From Synechococcus sp. ARS1019 (GTDB lineage: Bacteria; Cyanobacteriota; Cyanobacteriia; PCC-6307; Cyanobiaceae), in NCBI GenBank assembly GCA_002690325.1, contig NZED01000038.1, forward strand, positions 11,914-47,163: a DNA stretch of 35,250 nucleotides. Direction: 5' to 3'. The number at the start of each line of letters is the position of its first letter. Position 1 is the first letter of the stretch. Both the position numbers and the translations under genes were made by a program. Positions 26,764-34,507 of this stretch are shown in pieces. The notes under the pieces are model-generated. The model made no database searches, had not been told where the DNA came from, and was given only the letters and a program-made list of their open reading frames with translations.

Positions 26764-27977
26764 GTGGTGCGCTGGGGCAGTTCTGTGGGAGACGTGGCTC
26801 CCAGAAGTTGCTCCAGGCTGGCCACCACCTGTTGTTGTTGCAGCACGGTTAATTCCGGGAAGATCGGCAGGCTGAGGACAGTCGTACAGAGCTGTTCAGT
26901 GATCGGCAAGGAGCCGGGTTGCAGCCCTAGCTCGGTGTAGGCCGGTTGGCGGTGGATTGGAATCGGGTAGTAAATGATCGTGCTCACTCCCTGTTCTTGA
27001 AGCGCCTGCTTCAGCCAGTCGCGGCAGCTGCTTTCCGGTAGGCCGTGGGTTGAACTGGTGCTGGAGGGTGTGCAACTTGTCCGGCACAGCGATTGACCGT
27101 TCTGGCACTGGCCGATTTGAACAACGAACTGGTTCCAGCTGTGGCCTGCCTGATCGTTGGGGAGTTGGATGCCGTCTAAGTGGCTCAGTAGGTCCTGGTA
27201 TCGCTTGGCAATCGTTCGGCGCTTGTCGATCCAGCCGCTGAGCCTTGGCAGCTTCACGTTGAGGACAGCCGCCTGAATTGCATCCAGTCGGCTGTTGTAA
27301 CCGAGGGAGGTGTGCAGATAACGCTGGGGCATTCCGTGCACAGCCAGCTCACGCATGGTCTGGGCAAGGTCGTCGTTGCTGGTGGTGATGGCGCCACCAT
27401 CTCCGGCGGCACCAAGGTTTTTGGTAGGGAAGAAGCTGAAACAACCGGCATCCCCGAAGCTGCCGACGGGTTTGCCGTTCCAGCTGGCACCGGTGGCCTG
27501 GGCACAGTCTTCGATCACCTTGAGCCCATGGGCCGTCGCGATCGCCATCAATCGATCCATATCAACGGGCCGGCCGAAGAGATGCACCGGCATCAGTGCC
27601 TTCGTGGCTGGAGTGATCGCCGCTTCGATCTGATTGAGATCGATCAGGTACGTCTCCGGGTCCACGTCCACAAACACCGGTTTGGCGCCCACAGCGCTGA
27701 TGGCTTCAGCAGTTGCGAAGAAACTGAAGGAGCAGGTAATCACCTCATCGCCGGGGCCGAGCCCCAATCCCCGTAGCGCCAAAATCAACGCGTCGGTTCC
27801 GCTGTTACAGCCCACGGCATGGCTGGTGTCCACGCTGAGCGCGAAGGCTTCTTCAAAGCGTTTGATCTGAGGGCCGCCGATGTATTGACCACTGCGCAGA
27901 ACATCCAGCACTGCGGCATCGAGGTCAGTGCCTAAATCAGTGATTTGCTGATTAAGGCTGAAGGGAGGCACCTGCAT
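26742..27977 (-). CDS. DegT/DnrJ/EryC1-family PLP-dependent sugar aminotransferase
   Basis: This fold type I aminotransferase of 411 residues probably converts a nucleotide-linked keto-sugar to an amino sugar for surface glycans. Evidence includes GCNSGTDALILALRGLGLGP, GDEVITCSFSFFATAEAI, PVHLFGRPVDMD, EDCAQATGASW and the PLP lysine in SFFPTKNLGAAGDGG (residue 186). GYNSRLDAIQAAVL and the C-terminal YYPIPIHRQPAY also match. An unusual Cys/Ser/Thr-rich insertion sits at about residues 290-316, before CRDWLKQALQEQGV. I start at the ATG at 27977 (MQVPPFSLNQQ); the upstream ATG at 28004 would overlap the redoxin gene. The gene lies downstream of the redoxin gene and overlaps the photolyase end. 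Confidence 0.9.
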   Translation of the reverse strand: MQVPPFSLNQQITDLGTDLDAAVLDVLRSGQYIGGPQIKRFEEAFALSVDTSHAVGCNSGTDALILALRGLGLGPGDEVITCSFSFFATAEAISAVGAKPVFVDVDPETYLIDLNQIEAAITPATKALMPVHLFGRPVDMDRLMAIATAHGLKVIEDCAQATGASWNGKPVGSFGDAGCFSFFPTKNLGAAGDGGAITTSNDDLAQTMRELAVHGMPQRYLHTSLGYNSRLDAIQAAVLNVKLPRLSGWIDKRRTIAKRYQDLLSHLDGIQLPNDQAGHSWNQFVVQIGQCQNGQSLCRTSCTPSSTSSTHGLPESSCRDWLKQALQEQGVSTIIYYPIPIHRQPAYTELGLQPGSLPITEQLCTTVLSLPIFPELTVLQQQQVVASLEQLLGATSPTELPQRTTQDRMVA

Positions 27978-27996
27978 AAAGCAAATCTTACGGGGC

Positions 27997-28566
27997 TCAG
28001 CCAAACCAGTCGGGTTCCTGTCCGGGGTTCCACTTCACATTGCAGCCCACGGATGGTGTCTGGTCGGGATTCACAGCTGTTCCATTCAGCACGGCATCGA
28101 GTGCTGCGCGGAGGTCTTGGCCGTTCAGGATCTGCTCATTGCCTGGGCGGCTGCTGTCCAGTTGACCGCGATAGTGCAGTGTCTGATGGCCGTTGGGATT
28201 CGGGTTGAACAGATAAAACTCTGGGGTGCAGGCCGCACGCAGCGCCTTGGCCAGGCTGTGCTGATCATCCAAGAGGTAAGGAAAGCGCCAGCCCTGTCGC
28301 TCGGCCTGCTCCGCGAGCTGTTTGGGTCCGTCTTGGGGGTGGGTGATCAGGCTGTTGCTGCTGATCCCAATCATTTGGATCCGTGAGCCGTAATCCTGCT
28401 CCAGGCGGCTGAGTTCAGGTTCCACGTGCTTCACGAAGGGGCAGTGGGCACAGAGCACCATCAGCAGCGCAGGCCGTTGATCAAGATCCGCGCTGCTGAA
28501 GCTTCCGTGCAGGTCGTGAACGCTCGGTAGAGCAAACACAGGTAAAGAGCTGCCCAGGGGCAGCAT
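27997..28566 (-). CDS. Thioredoxin-like (AhpC/TSA-type) redoxin
   Basis: The 189-residue protein has a thioredoxin fold with a CxxC active site in LMVLCAHCPFVKHVEPELSR. This resembles the CNHCPFVKH motif of a widespread thioredoxin-family group. Other typical parts are MIGISSNSLITHPQDGP and FPYLLDDQHSLAKALRAACT followed by PEFYLF. The C-terminus ends SVGCNVKWNPGQEPDWF, a segment with a third cysteine that is conserved in this group. It may act as a peroxiredoxin or thiol-disulfide reductase; the substrate is unknown. The ATG at 28566 (MLPLGSSLPVFALPS) is chosen because the domain begins there. It is divergent from the lipoprotein gene and 19 bases upstream of the aminotransferase gene. Confidence 0.87.
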   Translation of the reverse strand: MLPLGSSLPVFALPSVHDLHGSFSSADLDQRPALLMVLCAHCPFVKHVEPELSRLEQDYGSRIQMIGISSNSLITHPQDGPKQLAEQAERQGWRFPYLLDDQHSLAKALRAACTPEFYLFNPNPNGHQTLHYRGQLDSSRPGNEQILNGQDLRAALDAVLNGTAVNPDQTPSVGCNVKWNPGQEPDWFG

Positions 28567-28618
28567 GGTTGATGGAGTGAGGGCCAAATCGCTGCAGCCG
28601 CGAGGAACCTCCAGCAGG

Positions 28619-29170
28619 ATGGCGGTTCGATCGCAGTGGCTGCTGTTGAAGCCAACCATTCCTTTTTGTTTGGGACTTGTTGGAGTGCTGTTCGGCTGCA
28701 GTGCACCGAAGCCCGAAGGCACTTGGCGGGTGCTGCCGTTATCACGCAATGTCGCCCACGACGGCTTGGCCGTGGTGAATCAGCCCGATGGCTATGGGAT
28801 TCATATTTTTCTGGAGACAGACACCAGCGATCCGAACGTCTGCAAACCGCGGTGGCTCCCTGATCCAGCGCGGCTGTTCAACGGAAACGGCAGCACCCCC
28901 TTCAGCTCTGGGCTTGGGAGTCGCCAGGAGTTTTTTGAGGTGGTTCGTCGCCGCGATGTGACCAAAGCCCTGCAACGGGAACTAAAGGCGCTGTGCAACA
29001 CCCGAGCTCCGGAGGCCAACTGGCAATGGTTCGCACCACCCCGCTCAGAGGATGAGGTGGTGCCGGTTCGTCTGCCTGCACTGGAGGAAGAGGACCTCCT
29101 CACCAACCCCGTGGAGGAGCTCAAACGGGTGAAGCAACTGTTGAAGGAGGCTCAGCAGAGGGACGACTAA
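28619..29170 (+). CDS. Hypothetical lipoprotein
   Basis: The 183-residue protein has a lipoprotein signal: basic start, hydrophobic stretch (PFCLGLVGVLFGC) and lipobox LFGC with the cysteine at about residue 27. The rest contains no domain I recognise. It has a mixed alpha/beta start (LAVVNQPDGYGIHIFLETD), three further cysteines, and a charged helical C-terminus (NPVEELKRVKQLLKEAQQRD). The ATG at 28619 is preceded by AGCAGG, a plausible ribosome site. It is likely attached to the inner leaflet of the outer membrane or to the plasma membrane. It overlaps the end of the convergent photolyase-domain gene by four bases. The redoxin gene diverges 52 bases upstream. Confidence 0.7.
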   Translation: MAVRSQWLLLKPTIPFCLGLVGVLFGCSAPKPEGTWRVLPLSRNVAHDGLAVVNQPDGYGIHIFLETDTSDPNVCKPRWLPDPARLFNGNGSTPFSSGLGSRQEFFEVVRRRDVTKALQRELKALCNTRAPEANWQWFAPPRSEDEVVPVRLPALEEEDLLTNPVEELKRVKQLLKEAQQRDD

Positions 29171-29595
29171 AAGCCTTCCCAAACCACGCGTTCCGCTTCT
29201 CGCCAATAGCGACTGAAGCGTCCCAGGCGCGGAGGCCTCGGCAGCTCCACAAAGGGCTCTGGGTCCAAAATGATGAGGGGCAAGTCGCGCTCAATGGAGG
29301 CGGCGATCTGCCTGAGGCGCGGCTCGACGGCAGCGCTGGTCACAACGCCATCAGCGCTATGGCGTTCAGCAAAGCGGAGCACTTCAGTTGCCACGTCTCC
29401 CTTGCGAAGGGTGACGGGCAGTTCCAAGCAGGATTCATAGAGGAACCCAAGCCGTTTACGGCTGATGCGTTGGTCTCGGATCCAGGCCTCATCGAACACA
29501 AAGAGTGCTGCCGCGTTGGGGTAGTCCTGCAGTGCTGGATTGGCGGGGCCAAGGGCTTCCTCGTGCACCCAGAGGATCGGTTGTCGAATGGTCAT
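29167..29595 (-). CDS. Stand-alone photolyase N-terminal alpha/beta (antenna-type) domain protein
   Basis: The 142-residue protein resembles only the N-terminal Rossmann-like domain of photolyases and cryptochromes. It opens with a strand and loop (PILWVHEEALGPANPAL) similar to VLFWHRRDLRLADN of the full photolyase in this window. AALFVFDEAWIRDQRISRKR, LGFLYESCLELPVTLRKGD and VLRFAERHSADGVVTSAAVE follow. It ends YWREAERVVWEGF with no FAD-binding part. In full-length enzymes this domain holds the light-harvesting cofactor. It starts 20 bases after the stop of the FAD-domain gene, so the two are surely cotranscribed. I infer that it supplies the missing domain in trans. The stop overlaps the lipoprotein stop. 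Confidence 0.75.
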   Translation of the reverse strand: MTIRQPILWVHEEALGPANPALQDYPNAAALFVFDEAWIRDQRISRKRLGFLYESCLELPVTLRKGDVATEVLRFAERHSADGVVTSAAVEPRLRQIAASIERDLPLIILDPEPFVELPRPPRLGRFSRYWREAERVVWEGF

Positions 29596-29615
29596 GGATT
29601 GATGGCGTTACTCGG

Positions 29616-30533
29616 TTATCGCTTCGGACGAGCCAGGGCGGCATTCGCACCACCACGCCCCCGGTCTCGGGTTTTGTTGGTCCGTCGGTTGCTGTTGGTC
29701 CGAATCGCGGGCTGGGGGGCAAACAACTGGTTTTCGAGTTGGTCGTAGCTGCCCTCGAATGGGCACTGCTCAGCGCTGGAGCAGACCTTGCAGTAGCGAC
29801 CGTCGCTGTAGCGCTCCAAATTGCCGCGATTGAAGAAGTACGGCTTATGGCTGAAGCTGCTGGCCACCCATTGCCAACTCAGGTGATTGCTGGATGGGTC
29901 GCCATCGAGCAAATGTTCCAGGAACCAGTCGGCTCCAGCTTTCCAGTGCACTCGGCGCCAGTGCACGAGATAGCCCGCCATCCACATCCGTGCGTGGTTG
30001 TGCAACCAGCCGCTGCTGACCAGTTCATCGCGAAAACGATCCATGCAGGTCAGGCCAGTGCGACCTTCGCGGATGTCGTCGGGTAGTTCACGGCTGTAGC
30101 TGGCAGCGTCGTGGCCAGTTTTCATCTCCTCTTGGTCGTCGTGGATTCCGTCACCCAAGTCGTCCCACATCCGCTGCCAGAAGTCCCGCCAGCCCAATTC
30201 ATTGATCAGCTTGCTGCCGTCATCACGCTGCAGCTGGCGATCCTTGAGTTGCTGAAAGACCGCGTCGCGCACCTCTGCGAGGGTCAGCACTCCATGGCGG
30301 ATATAGGGAGATAGTCGGGTGACCGCTCCAGCGAGATGATTTCGGCTGCGCCCGTAGCGCTTGGCATCCATTTGCCGCAGCTGGCGTTCGGCCGCCTTTC
30401 GACCACCTTGCACCGAGCTGAGGCTGCCTTCCGCGTCTGGGAAGGCTGTGGTGAGAAGGGTTTCCAGCGCCTGTCGGCTGGCAAACCGTTTGGGGAGATC
30501 CCCTGGACTGGCTTGAGCTGGATCGGCGGTCAC
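29616..30533 (-). CDS. Short photolyase-like protein: FAD-binding domain only, with four-cysteine iron-sulfur pattern
   Basis: The protein has 305 residues from a GTG start. It lacks the photolyase N-terminal domain but has the FAD and DNA-binding half: YGRSRNHLAGAVTRLSPYIR, LINELGWRDFWQRMW, SGWLHNHARMWMAGYLVHW and GDPSSNHLSWQWVASSFSHK. Cysteines at 163 (LTCMDRF), 248, 251 and 257 (YCKVC and CPFEGSY) match the order and context of 4Fe-4S ligands in FeS bacterial photolyases, as I remember them (YCxxC ... CPF). The C-terminal tail is basic and disordered (RTNSNRRTNKTRDRGRGG). The start is inferred: AGG lies before the GTG at 30533, and longer versions overlap fabI. The separate alpha/beta domain gene follows directly. 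Confidence 0.82.
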   Translation of the reverse strand: MTADPAQASPGDLPKRFASRQALETLLTTAFPDAEGSLSSVQGGRKAAERQLRQMDAKRYGRSRNHLAGAVTRLSPYIRHGVLTLAEVRDAVFQQLKDRQLQRDDGSKLINELGWRDFWQRMWDDLGDGIHDDQEEMKTGHDAASYSRELPDDIREGRTGLTCMDRFRDELVSSGWLHNHARMWMAGYLVHWRRVHWKAGADWFLEHLLDGDPSSNHLSWQWVASSFSHKPYFFNRGNLERYSDGRYCKVCSSAEQCPFEGSYDQLENQLFAPQPAIRTNSNRRTNKTRDRGRGGANAALARPKR

Positions 30534-30615
30534 CGGCCTGATCGTTCCAATGAGCAGTGATCCTGGCGGGGGATGGGGGAGAATCGCGCGATTCCACTTG
30601 ATTCCGGTCCGCCTG

Positions 30616-31398
30616 ATGCTGCTCGATCTCACTGGTAAGAAGATCCTCGTCACCGGCATCGCCAATAACCGTTCGATCGCCTGGGGGATCGCTCAGCAGC
30701 TCAAGGCTGCTGGTGCCGATCTGGGCATTACCTATCTGCCAGACGAGAAGGGTCGTTTCGAATCCAAGGTGCGAGAGCTCACCGCTCCTCTCGAGCCCAG
30801 CTTGTTCCTGCCCCTGAATGTTCAAGATGCTGATCAGATGGCCGGAGTCTTTGCGGAGATCAAAGAGAAGTGGGGCGTTCTCGATGGCCTCGTCCACTGT
30901 TTGGCCTTCGCGGGCAAGGAGGAGTTGATCGGTGACTACAGCGCGACGACGGCAGAGGGTTTTGCCCGTTCTCTCGACATCAGCGCTTACTCCTTGGCTC
31001 CCCTGTGCGCCCATGCCAAGCCGCTCTTCAGTGAGAAAGCCGGCGTGATCACGCTGTCTTACCTCGGTGCTGAACGTGCCATCCCTAACTACAACGTGAT
31101 GGGTGTGGCCAAGGCTGCCTTGGAAGCATCAGTTCGCTATTTGGCAGCTGAGCTTGGCCCCGAGAAGCAGGTGCGTGTGAATGCCATCAGCGCGGGCCCA
31201 ATTCGCACCCTGGCGAGCTCTGCCATCGGCGGCATCCTCGAGATGATCCATAACGTCGAAGAAAAAGCACCGCTGCGTCGCACCGTTACCCAAATGGAAG
31301 TTGGCGGCACGGCTGCATTTCTGTTGAGTGATCTGGCCAGTGGGATCTCTGGTCAAACCATCTACGTGGATGCCGGCTACTGCGTCACCGGAATGTGA
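30616..31398 (+). CDS. fabI: Enoyl-[acyl-carrier-protein] reductase (NADH)
   Basis: This 260-residue SDR enzyme makes the last reduction in each cycle of type II fatty acid synthesis. It begins [20 protein letters not shown] followed by IAWGIAQQL, the FabI cofactor loop. The catalytic Tyr-x6-Lys is in [19 protein letters not shown], preceded by [31 protein letters not shown] and [15 protein letters not shown] also match FabI. The ATG at 30616 gives the normal length. It is followed 34 bases later by hisB. It is divergent from the short photolyase gene, the starts being about 80 bases apart. Confidence 0.96.
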   Translation: MLLDLTGKKILVTGIANNRSIAWGIAQQLKAAGADLGITYLPDEKGRFESKVRELTAPLEPSLFLPLNVQDADQMAGVFAEIKEKWGVLDGLVHCLAFAGKEELIGDYSATTAEGFARSLDISAYSLAPLCAHAKPLFSEKAGVITLSYLGAERAIPNYNVMGVAKAALEASVRYLAAELGPEKQVRVNAISAGPIRTLASSAIGGILEMIHNVEEKAPLRRTVTQMEVGGTAAFLLSDLASGISGQTIYVDAGYCVTGM

Positions 31399-31432
31399 GG
31401 CACCATGTGATGACTGGAACAGCCGTGCAGTG

Positions 31433-32041
31433 ATGGAACGTCAGGGTGAGGTGCACCGGGTGACCGGTGAAACCGATGTCAGGGTCCGTTTGGGCCTTGA
31501 TGGCTCTGGTCGTTGCCAGGCCAGCACCGGTGTTCCCTTTTTGGATCACATGCTTCATCAGATCAGCAGCCATGGGCTGATTGATCTAGAGATCAATGCA
31601 GTGGGAGATACCCATATCGATGATCACCACACCAATGAAGATGTGGGCATCGCGGTGGGGCAAGCCCTGAGCAAAGCCCTCGGTGATCGCAAGGGCATTC
31701 ATCGCTTCGGCCACTTTGTGGCTCCCCTCGATGAGGCCCTGGTTCAAGTCGTTCTCGATTGCTCCGGTCGCCCACATCTGAGTTACAACCTGAGCATCCC
31801 GACACAGAAGATCGGCAGCTACGACACCGAATTGGTGAAGGAGTTCTTTGTGGCGGTGGTCAACAACAGTGGTCTCACCCTGCACATCCGCCAGTTGGAT
31901 GGGGTGAATTCTCATCACATCGTGGAAGCTTGCTTCAAGGCTTTTGCACGCGCTCTGCGCATGGCCACGGAGATTGATCCGCGTCGAGCCGGCATGATTC
32001 CCAGCAGTAAAGGGGTGTTGGAGCAAGCCGGCGCCAACTGA
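31433..32041 (+). CDS. hisB: Imidazoleglycerol-phosphate dehydratase
   Basis: This 202-residue single-function enzyme of histidine synthesis dehydrates imidazole glycerol phosphate. It begins [20 protein letters not shown]. The manganese-binding motifs are visible: [40 protein letters not shown] and [20 protein letters not shown]. It ends with the typical IPSSKGVL segment. The start is ATG 31433 or the preceding GTG 31430. Earlier in-frame codons lie inside fabI. It is probably cotranscribed with fabI. No bifunctional phosphatase domain is present. Confidence 0.96.
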   Translation: MERQGEVHRVTGETDVRVRLGLDGSGRCQASTGVPFLDHMLHQISSHGLIDLEINAVGDTHIDDHHTNEDVGIAVGQALSKALGDRKGIHRFGHFVAPLDEALVQVVLDCSGRPHLSYNLSIPTQKIGSYDTELVKEFFVAVVNNSGLTLHIRQLDGVNSHHIVEACFKAFARALRMATEIDPRRAGMIPSSKGVLEQAGAN

Positions 32042-32095
32042 GGCCAGCCGTTCACGCGCACTTCATAGTCCGTTACGAGAGGATGGCGTGCCCTA

Positions 32096-33574
32096 GTGCT
32101 GCTGCCCGTGACCGTCGCTCCTGCCCGCACATATTCCCGCGACGATTGGGCGAGCTCCTTCGTCAACGTGGAGCAAGAGCTGTCCGACGTTGCTCTGACG
32201 CCCGTTCGCGGCACGGTGCCAGCTGAGTTGTCGGGAACCCTGTACCGCAACGGCCCCGGTCGCTTGGAACGCGACGGCCATCGCGTGCATCACCCCTTTG
32301 ATGGCGACGGGATGATCGCCGCCATGCGCTTTGAGCACGGAGCGGTGTCCTTGAGCAACCGTTTTGTGCGCACCGAAGGATGGCTGGCTGAGGAAAAAGC
32401 CGGAAAAGTCTTGTATCGCGGGGTGTTTGGCAGTCAGAAGCCAGGCGGCCGTTTGGCGAATGCATTTGATCTCCGGTTGAAGAACATTGCAAATACCAAT
32501 GTGGTGCGGCTTGGCGATCAATTGCTGGCCCTCTGGGAAGCGGCCGAGCCCCATGCCCTTGATCCGAGAAGCCTCGACACCCGTGGCCTCTCACGCCTTG
32601 ATGGTGTGCTCAAAAAGGGTGAGGCGTTCAGTGCCCATCCTCGTTTCGATCCCGGACACAACGGCCGTCCTGCGATGGTCACCTTCGGGGTGAAGACCGG
32701 ACCTCGCAGCACGATCCGGTTGATGGAATTCGCCACAGACGGCCCCGATGCCGGTGCCTTGTTGCATGACCGCTCCGACAGCTTCCCTGGATTCGCCTTT
32801 CTCCACGATTTCGCCATTACGCCCAACTGGGCGGTGTTCCTTCAGAACGCCGTTGCTTTCAACCCTCTTCCGTTTGTCACGGGTGAGAAAGGTGCAGCGC
32901 AGTGCCTGTCATCGCAACCTGGTGGGAAGGGACGCTTCTGGTTGATCCCGCGGGACTCTGGCCGTTTCGCTGGGCAAAAGCCACGCATCCTGGAGGCGCC
33001 GGACGGATTCGTCTTCCACCATCTCAATGCTTTTGAGGAGGGCGATCACGTGGTGGTGGAGAGCATCGTCTACGACGACTTCCCCTCGATCGGTCCGGAT
33101 GATGATTTCGCTGCTGTGAACTTCGATGCGATCCCAGAGGGACTGTTGCACCGCAGTCGTTTGGATCTCAGCCGCGAGTCGGTGCAAACCGAACGAATCA
33201 GTGACCGCACCTGCGAGTTCGCGATGGTCAACCCCCAGCGTCAGGGCCTCTCGGCTCGCTACGCCTGGATGGCCGTCGCTGAGCGTGAAACCGGGAATGA
33301 TCCTCTGCAGGCGATTCAGAAGTTGGATTTGAGCAGCGGCGAGAGCACAACCTGGAGTGCTGCGCCCCGAGGTTTTGTGAGTGAACCATTGATGGTGCGG
33401 CGCTCCGGTGCTGTTGCTGAAGACGACGGCTGGGTGTTGGATTTGGTCTGGAACGGTGCGCGCCGGGCCTCCGATCTGGTGATCCTCGAGGCCAGTGATC
33501 TCTCGGAGGTCGCTGTGTTGGAACTGCCTCTGGCCGTCCCCCATGGACTGCATGGCAGCTGGGCTGAGGCTTGA
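32096..33574 (+). CDS. Carotenoid oxygenase, apocarotenoid-15,15'-oxygenase type
   Basis: This non-haem iron enzyme of the RPE65/CCD family cleaves apocarotenoids, in cyanobacteria often to retinal. The 492-residue beta-propeller contains PAELSGTLYRNGPGRLERDG and HHPFDGDGMIAAMRFEHG near the start. The four iron-binding histidines are recognisable in AHPRFDP, FLHDFAIT, VFHHLNAFEEGDHVV and the final PHGLHGSW. RYAWMAVAERET and EPLMVRRSG also fit the family. The start is uncertain between GTG 32096, which has GAGAGGA 12 bases upstream, and GTG 32108 (MTVAPARTYSRDDW). Retinal production would matter if the genome encodes a rhodopsin; none is seen here. Confidence 0.9.
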   Translation: MLLPVTVAPARTYSRDDWASSFVNVEQELSDVALTPVRGTVPAELSGTLYRNGPGRLERDGHRVHHPFDGDGMIAAMRFEHGAVSLSNRFVRTEGWLAEEKAGKVLYRGVFGSQKPGGRLANAFDLRLKNIANTNVVRLGDQLLALWEAAEPHALDPRSLDTRGLSRLDGVLKKGEAFSAHPRFDPGHNGRPAMVTFGVKTGPRSTIRLMEFATDGPDAGALLHDRSDSFPGFAFLHDFAITPNWAVFLQNAVAFNPLPFVTGEKGAAQCLSSQPGGKGRFWLIPRDSGRFAGQKPRILEAPDGFVFHHLNAFEEGDHVVVESIVYDDFPSIGPDDDFAAVNFDAIPEGLLHRSRLDLSRESVQTERISDRTCEFAMVNPQRQGLSARYAWMAVAERETGNDPLQAIQKLDLSSGESTTWSAAPRGFVSEPLMVRRSGAVAEDDGWVLDLVWNGARRASDLVILEASDLSEVAVLELPLAVPHGLHGSWAEA

Positions 33575-33655
33575 GCGTTGGTCGGTTGAGTCACACTCGT
33601 TCAGATTCCTGCTGATGTTCGGTCATCCCTTCAGCTGGAATGCCGGCTAGATCGG

Positions 33656-34390
33656 ATGCAGCGTTGTGGTTTGGCGATGGGGCATCAATTGATTGGTCTT
33701 GGTCTGATCTGGCCGCTCGTCGTCGTCGTCGGTGTGTCGTCTCCAGCATCAGCACTGGCTGCGACGCCTTTGACCGCGTCTTGTTCGGGCACGGTGTTGC
33801 AGTTGTCGATCCAAGAGCAGGGCTTGAGTGCTGTGGATCGTTTCCGCTTTTCATTGGTTGTTTCCGGAGAAGGGTCGACCGAGTCAGCAGCGCTGCAGCA
33901 GCTCAATCAACGCCTCGGAGAGCTCCGCGGTGATTTGAAGCCGTTGTTGCGTGGGCAGCTCACGGTGCCCGCGCCACGCAGCCATCAGCGGGGAGGTACC
34001 AATCCGAACGCTGAGCGTCTGTTTGTGGCCAACACCACCCTGAGCGGTGAGGTGGTGCGTGAGCATTACGACGCCTTGATCCAACTGGCGGGCCGTCGGC
34101 CCGGTGTTCGCTTGCAAGGCATGACAGCGTTGGCCGATGACCGAGACGAGCTCAATCAAGAGCGGGTGGTTGTGAAACGAGCACTCCAGCGGGGGCTCCA
34201 GGAGGCTCAGTGGATTGGCAGAAGCATCGGTCGCTCCAGGGTCAGCCTGCAACACATCGATCGACGAGGCGCGATTCGTCGTCCTCTGCAAGCTCGCCTG
34301 GCAGATCACAAATCGATGGGGTTTGATCCCAATGAGGCGCCCAAGCCGCGAGTGTCGGTTCACTTGCAGCTGACATATTGCCTGAGCTGA
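33656..34390 (+). CDS. SIMPL-domain (DUF541) protein, exported
   Basis: The 244-residue protein starts with a probable signal peptide: a hydrophobic core (LIGLGLIWPLVVVVGV) and a possible cleavage site after ASALA, near residue 35. The mature part has features of the SIMPL/DUF541 family: LQLSIQEQGLSAVDRFRFSL, SAALQQLNQRLGELRGDLK, VANTTLSGEVVREHYDALIQ, and a long helix with ERVVVKRALQRGLQEAQ. It ends in a strand, PRVSVHLQLTYCLS. Members form oligomeric periplasmic assemblies of unclear role, some linked to stress. ATG 33677 is an alternative start that keeps the signal. It follows the carotenoid oxygenase gene by about 80 bases with no hairpin between. Confidence 0.75.
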   Translation: MQRCGLAMGHQLIGLGLIWPLVVVVGVSSPASALAATPLTASCSGTVLQLSIQEQGLSAVDRFRFSLVVSGEGSTESAALQQLNQRLGELRGDLKPLLRGQLTVPAPRSHQRGGTNPNAERLFVANTTLSGEVVREHYDALIQLAGRRPGVRLQGMTALADDRDELNQERVVVKRALQRGLQEAQWIGRSIGRSRVSLQHIDRRGAIRRPLQARLADHKSMGFDPNEAPKPRVSVHLQLTYCLS

Positions 34391-34507
34391 CGATGTTCAA
34401 TCTCGATGCCGGGTAGTTGTTTGTTTCGATGATATTTATGTGCCACTAACTTGAATTCAGTTGCTTAGACTTGTGCATGTTAAATTGCTACTAATTGCGA
34501 GCGTTGC

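Noticed and set aside
34441-34500. Possible sigma-70-type promoter (TTGCTT and TAAATT-like boxes) before the sulfotransferase-like gene
   Set aside because: The spacing between the boxes is about 14 bases, too short, and the region is generally AT-rich, so box matches are expected by chance.
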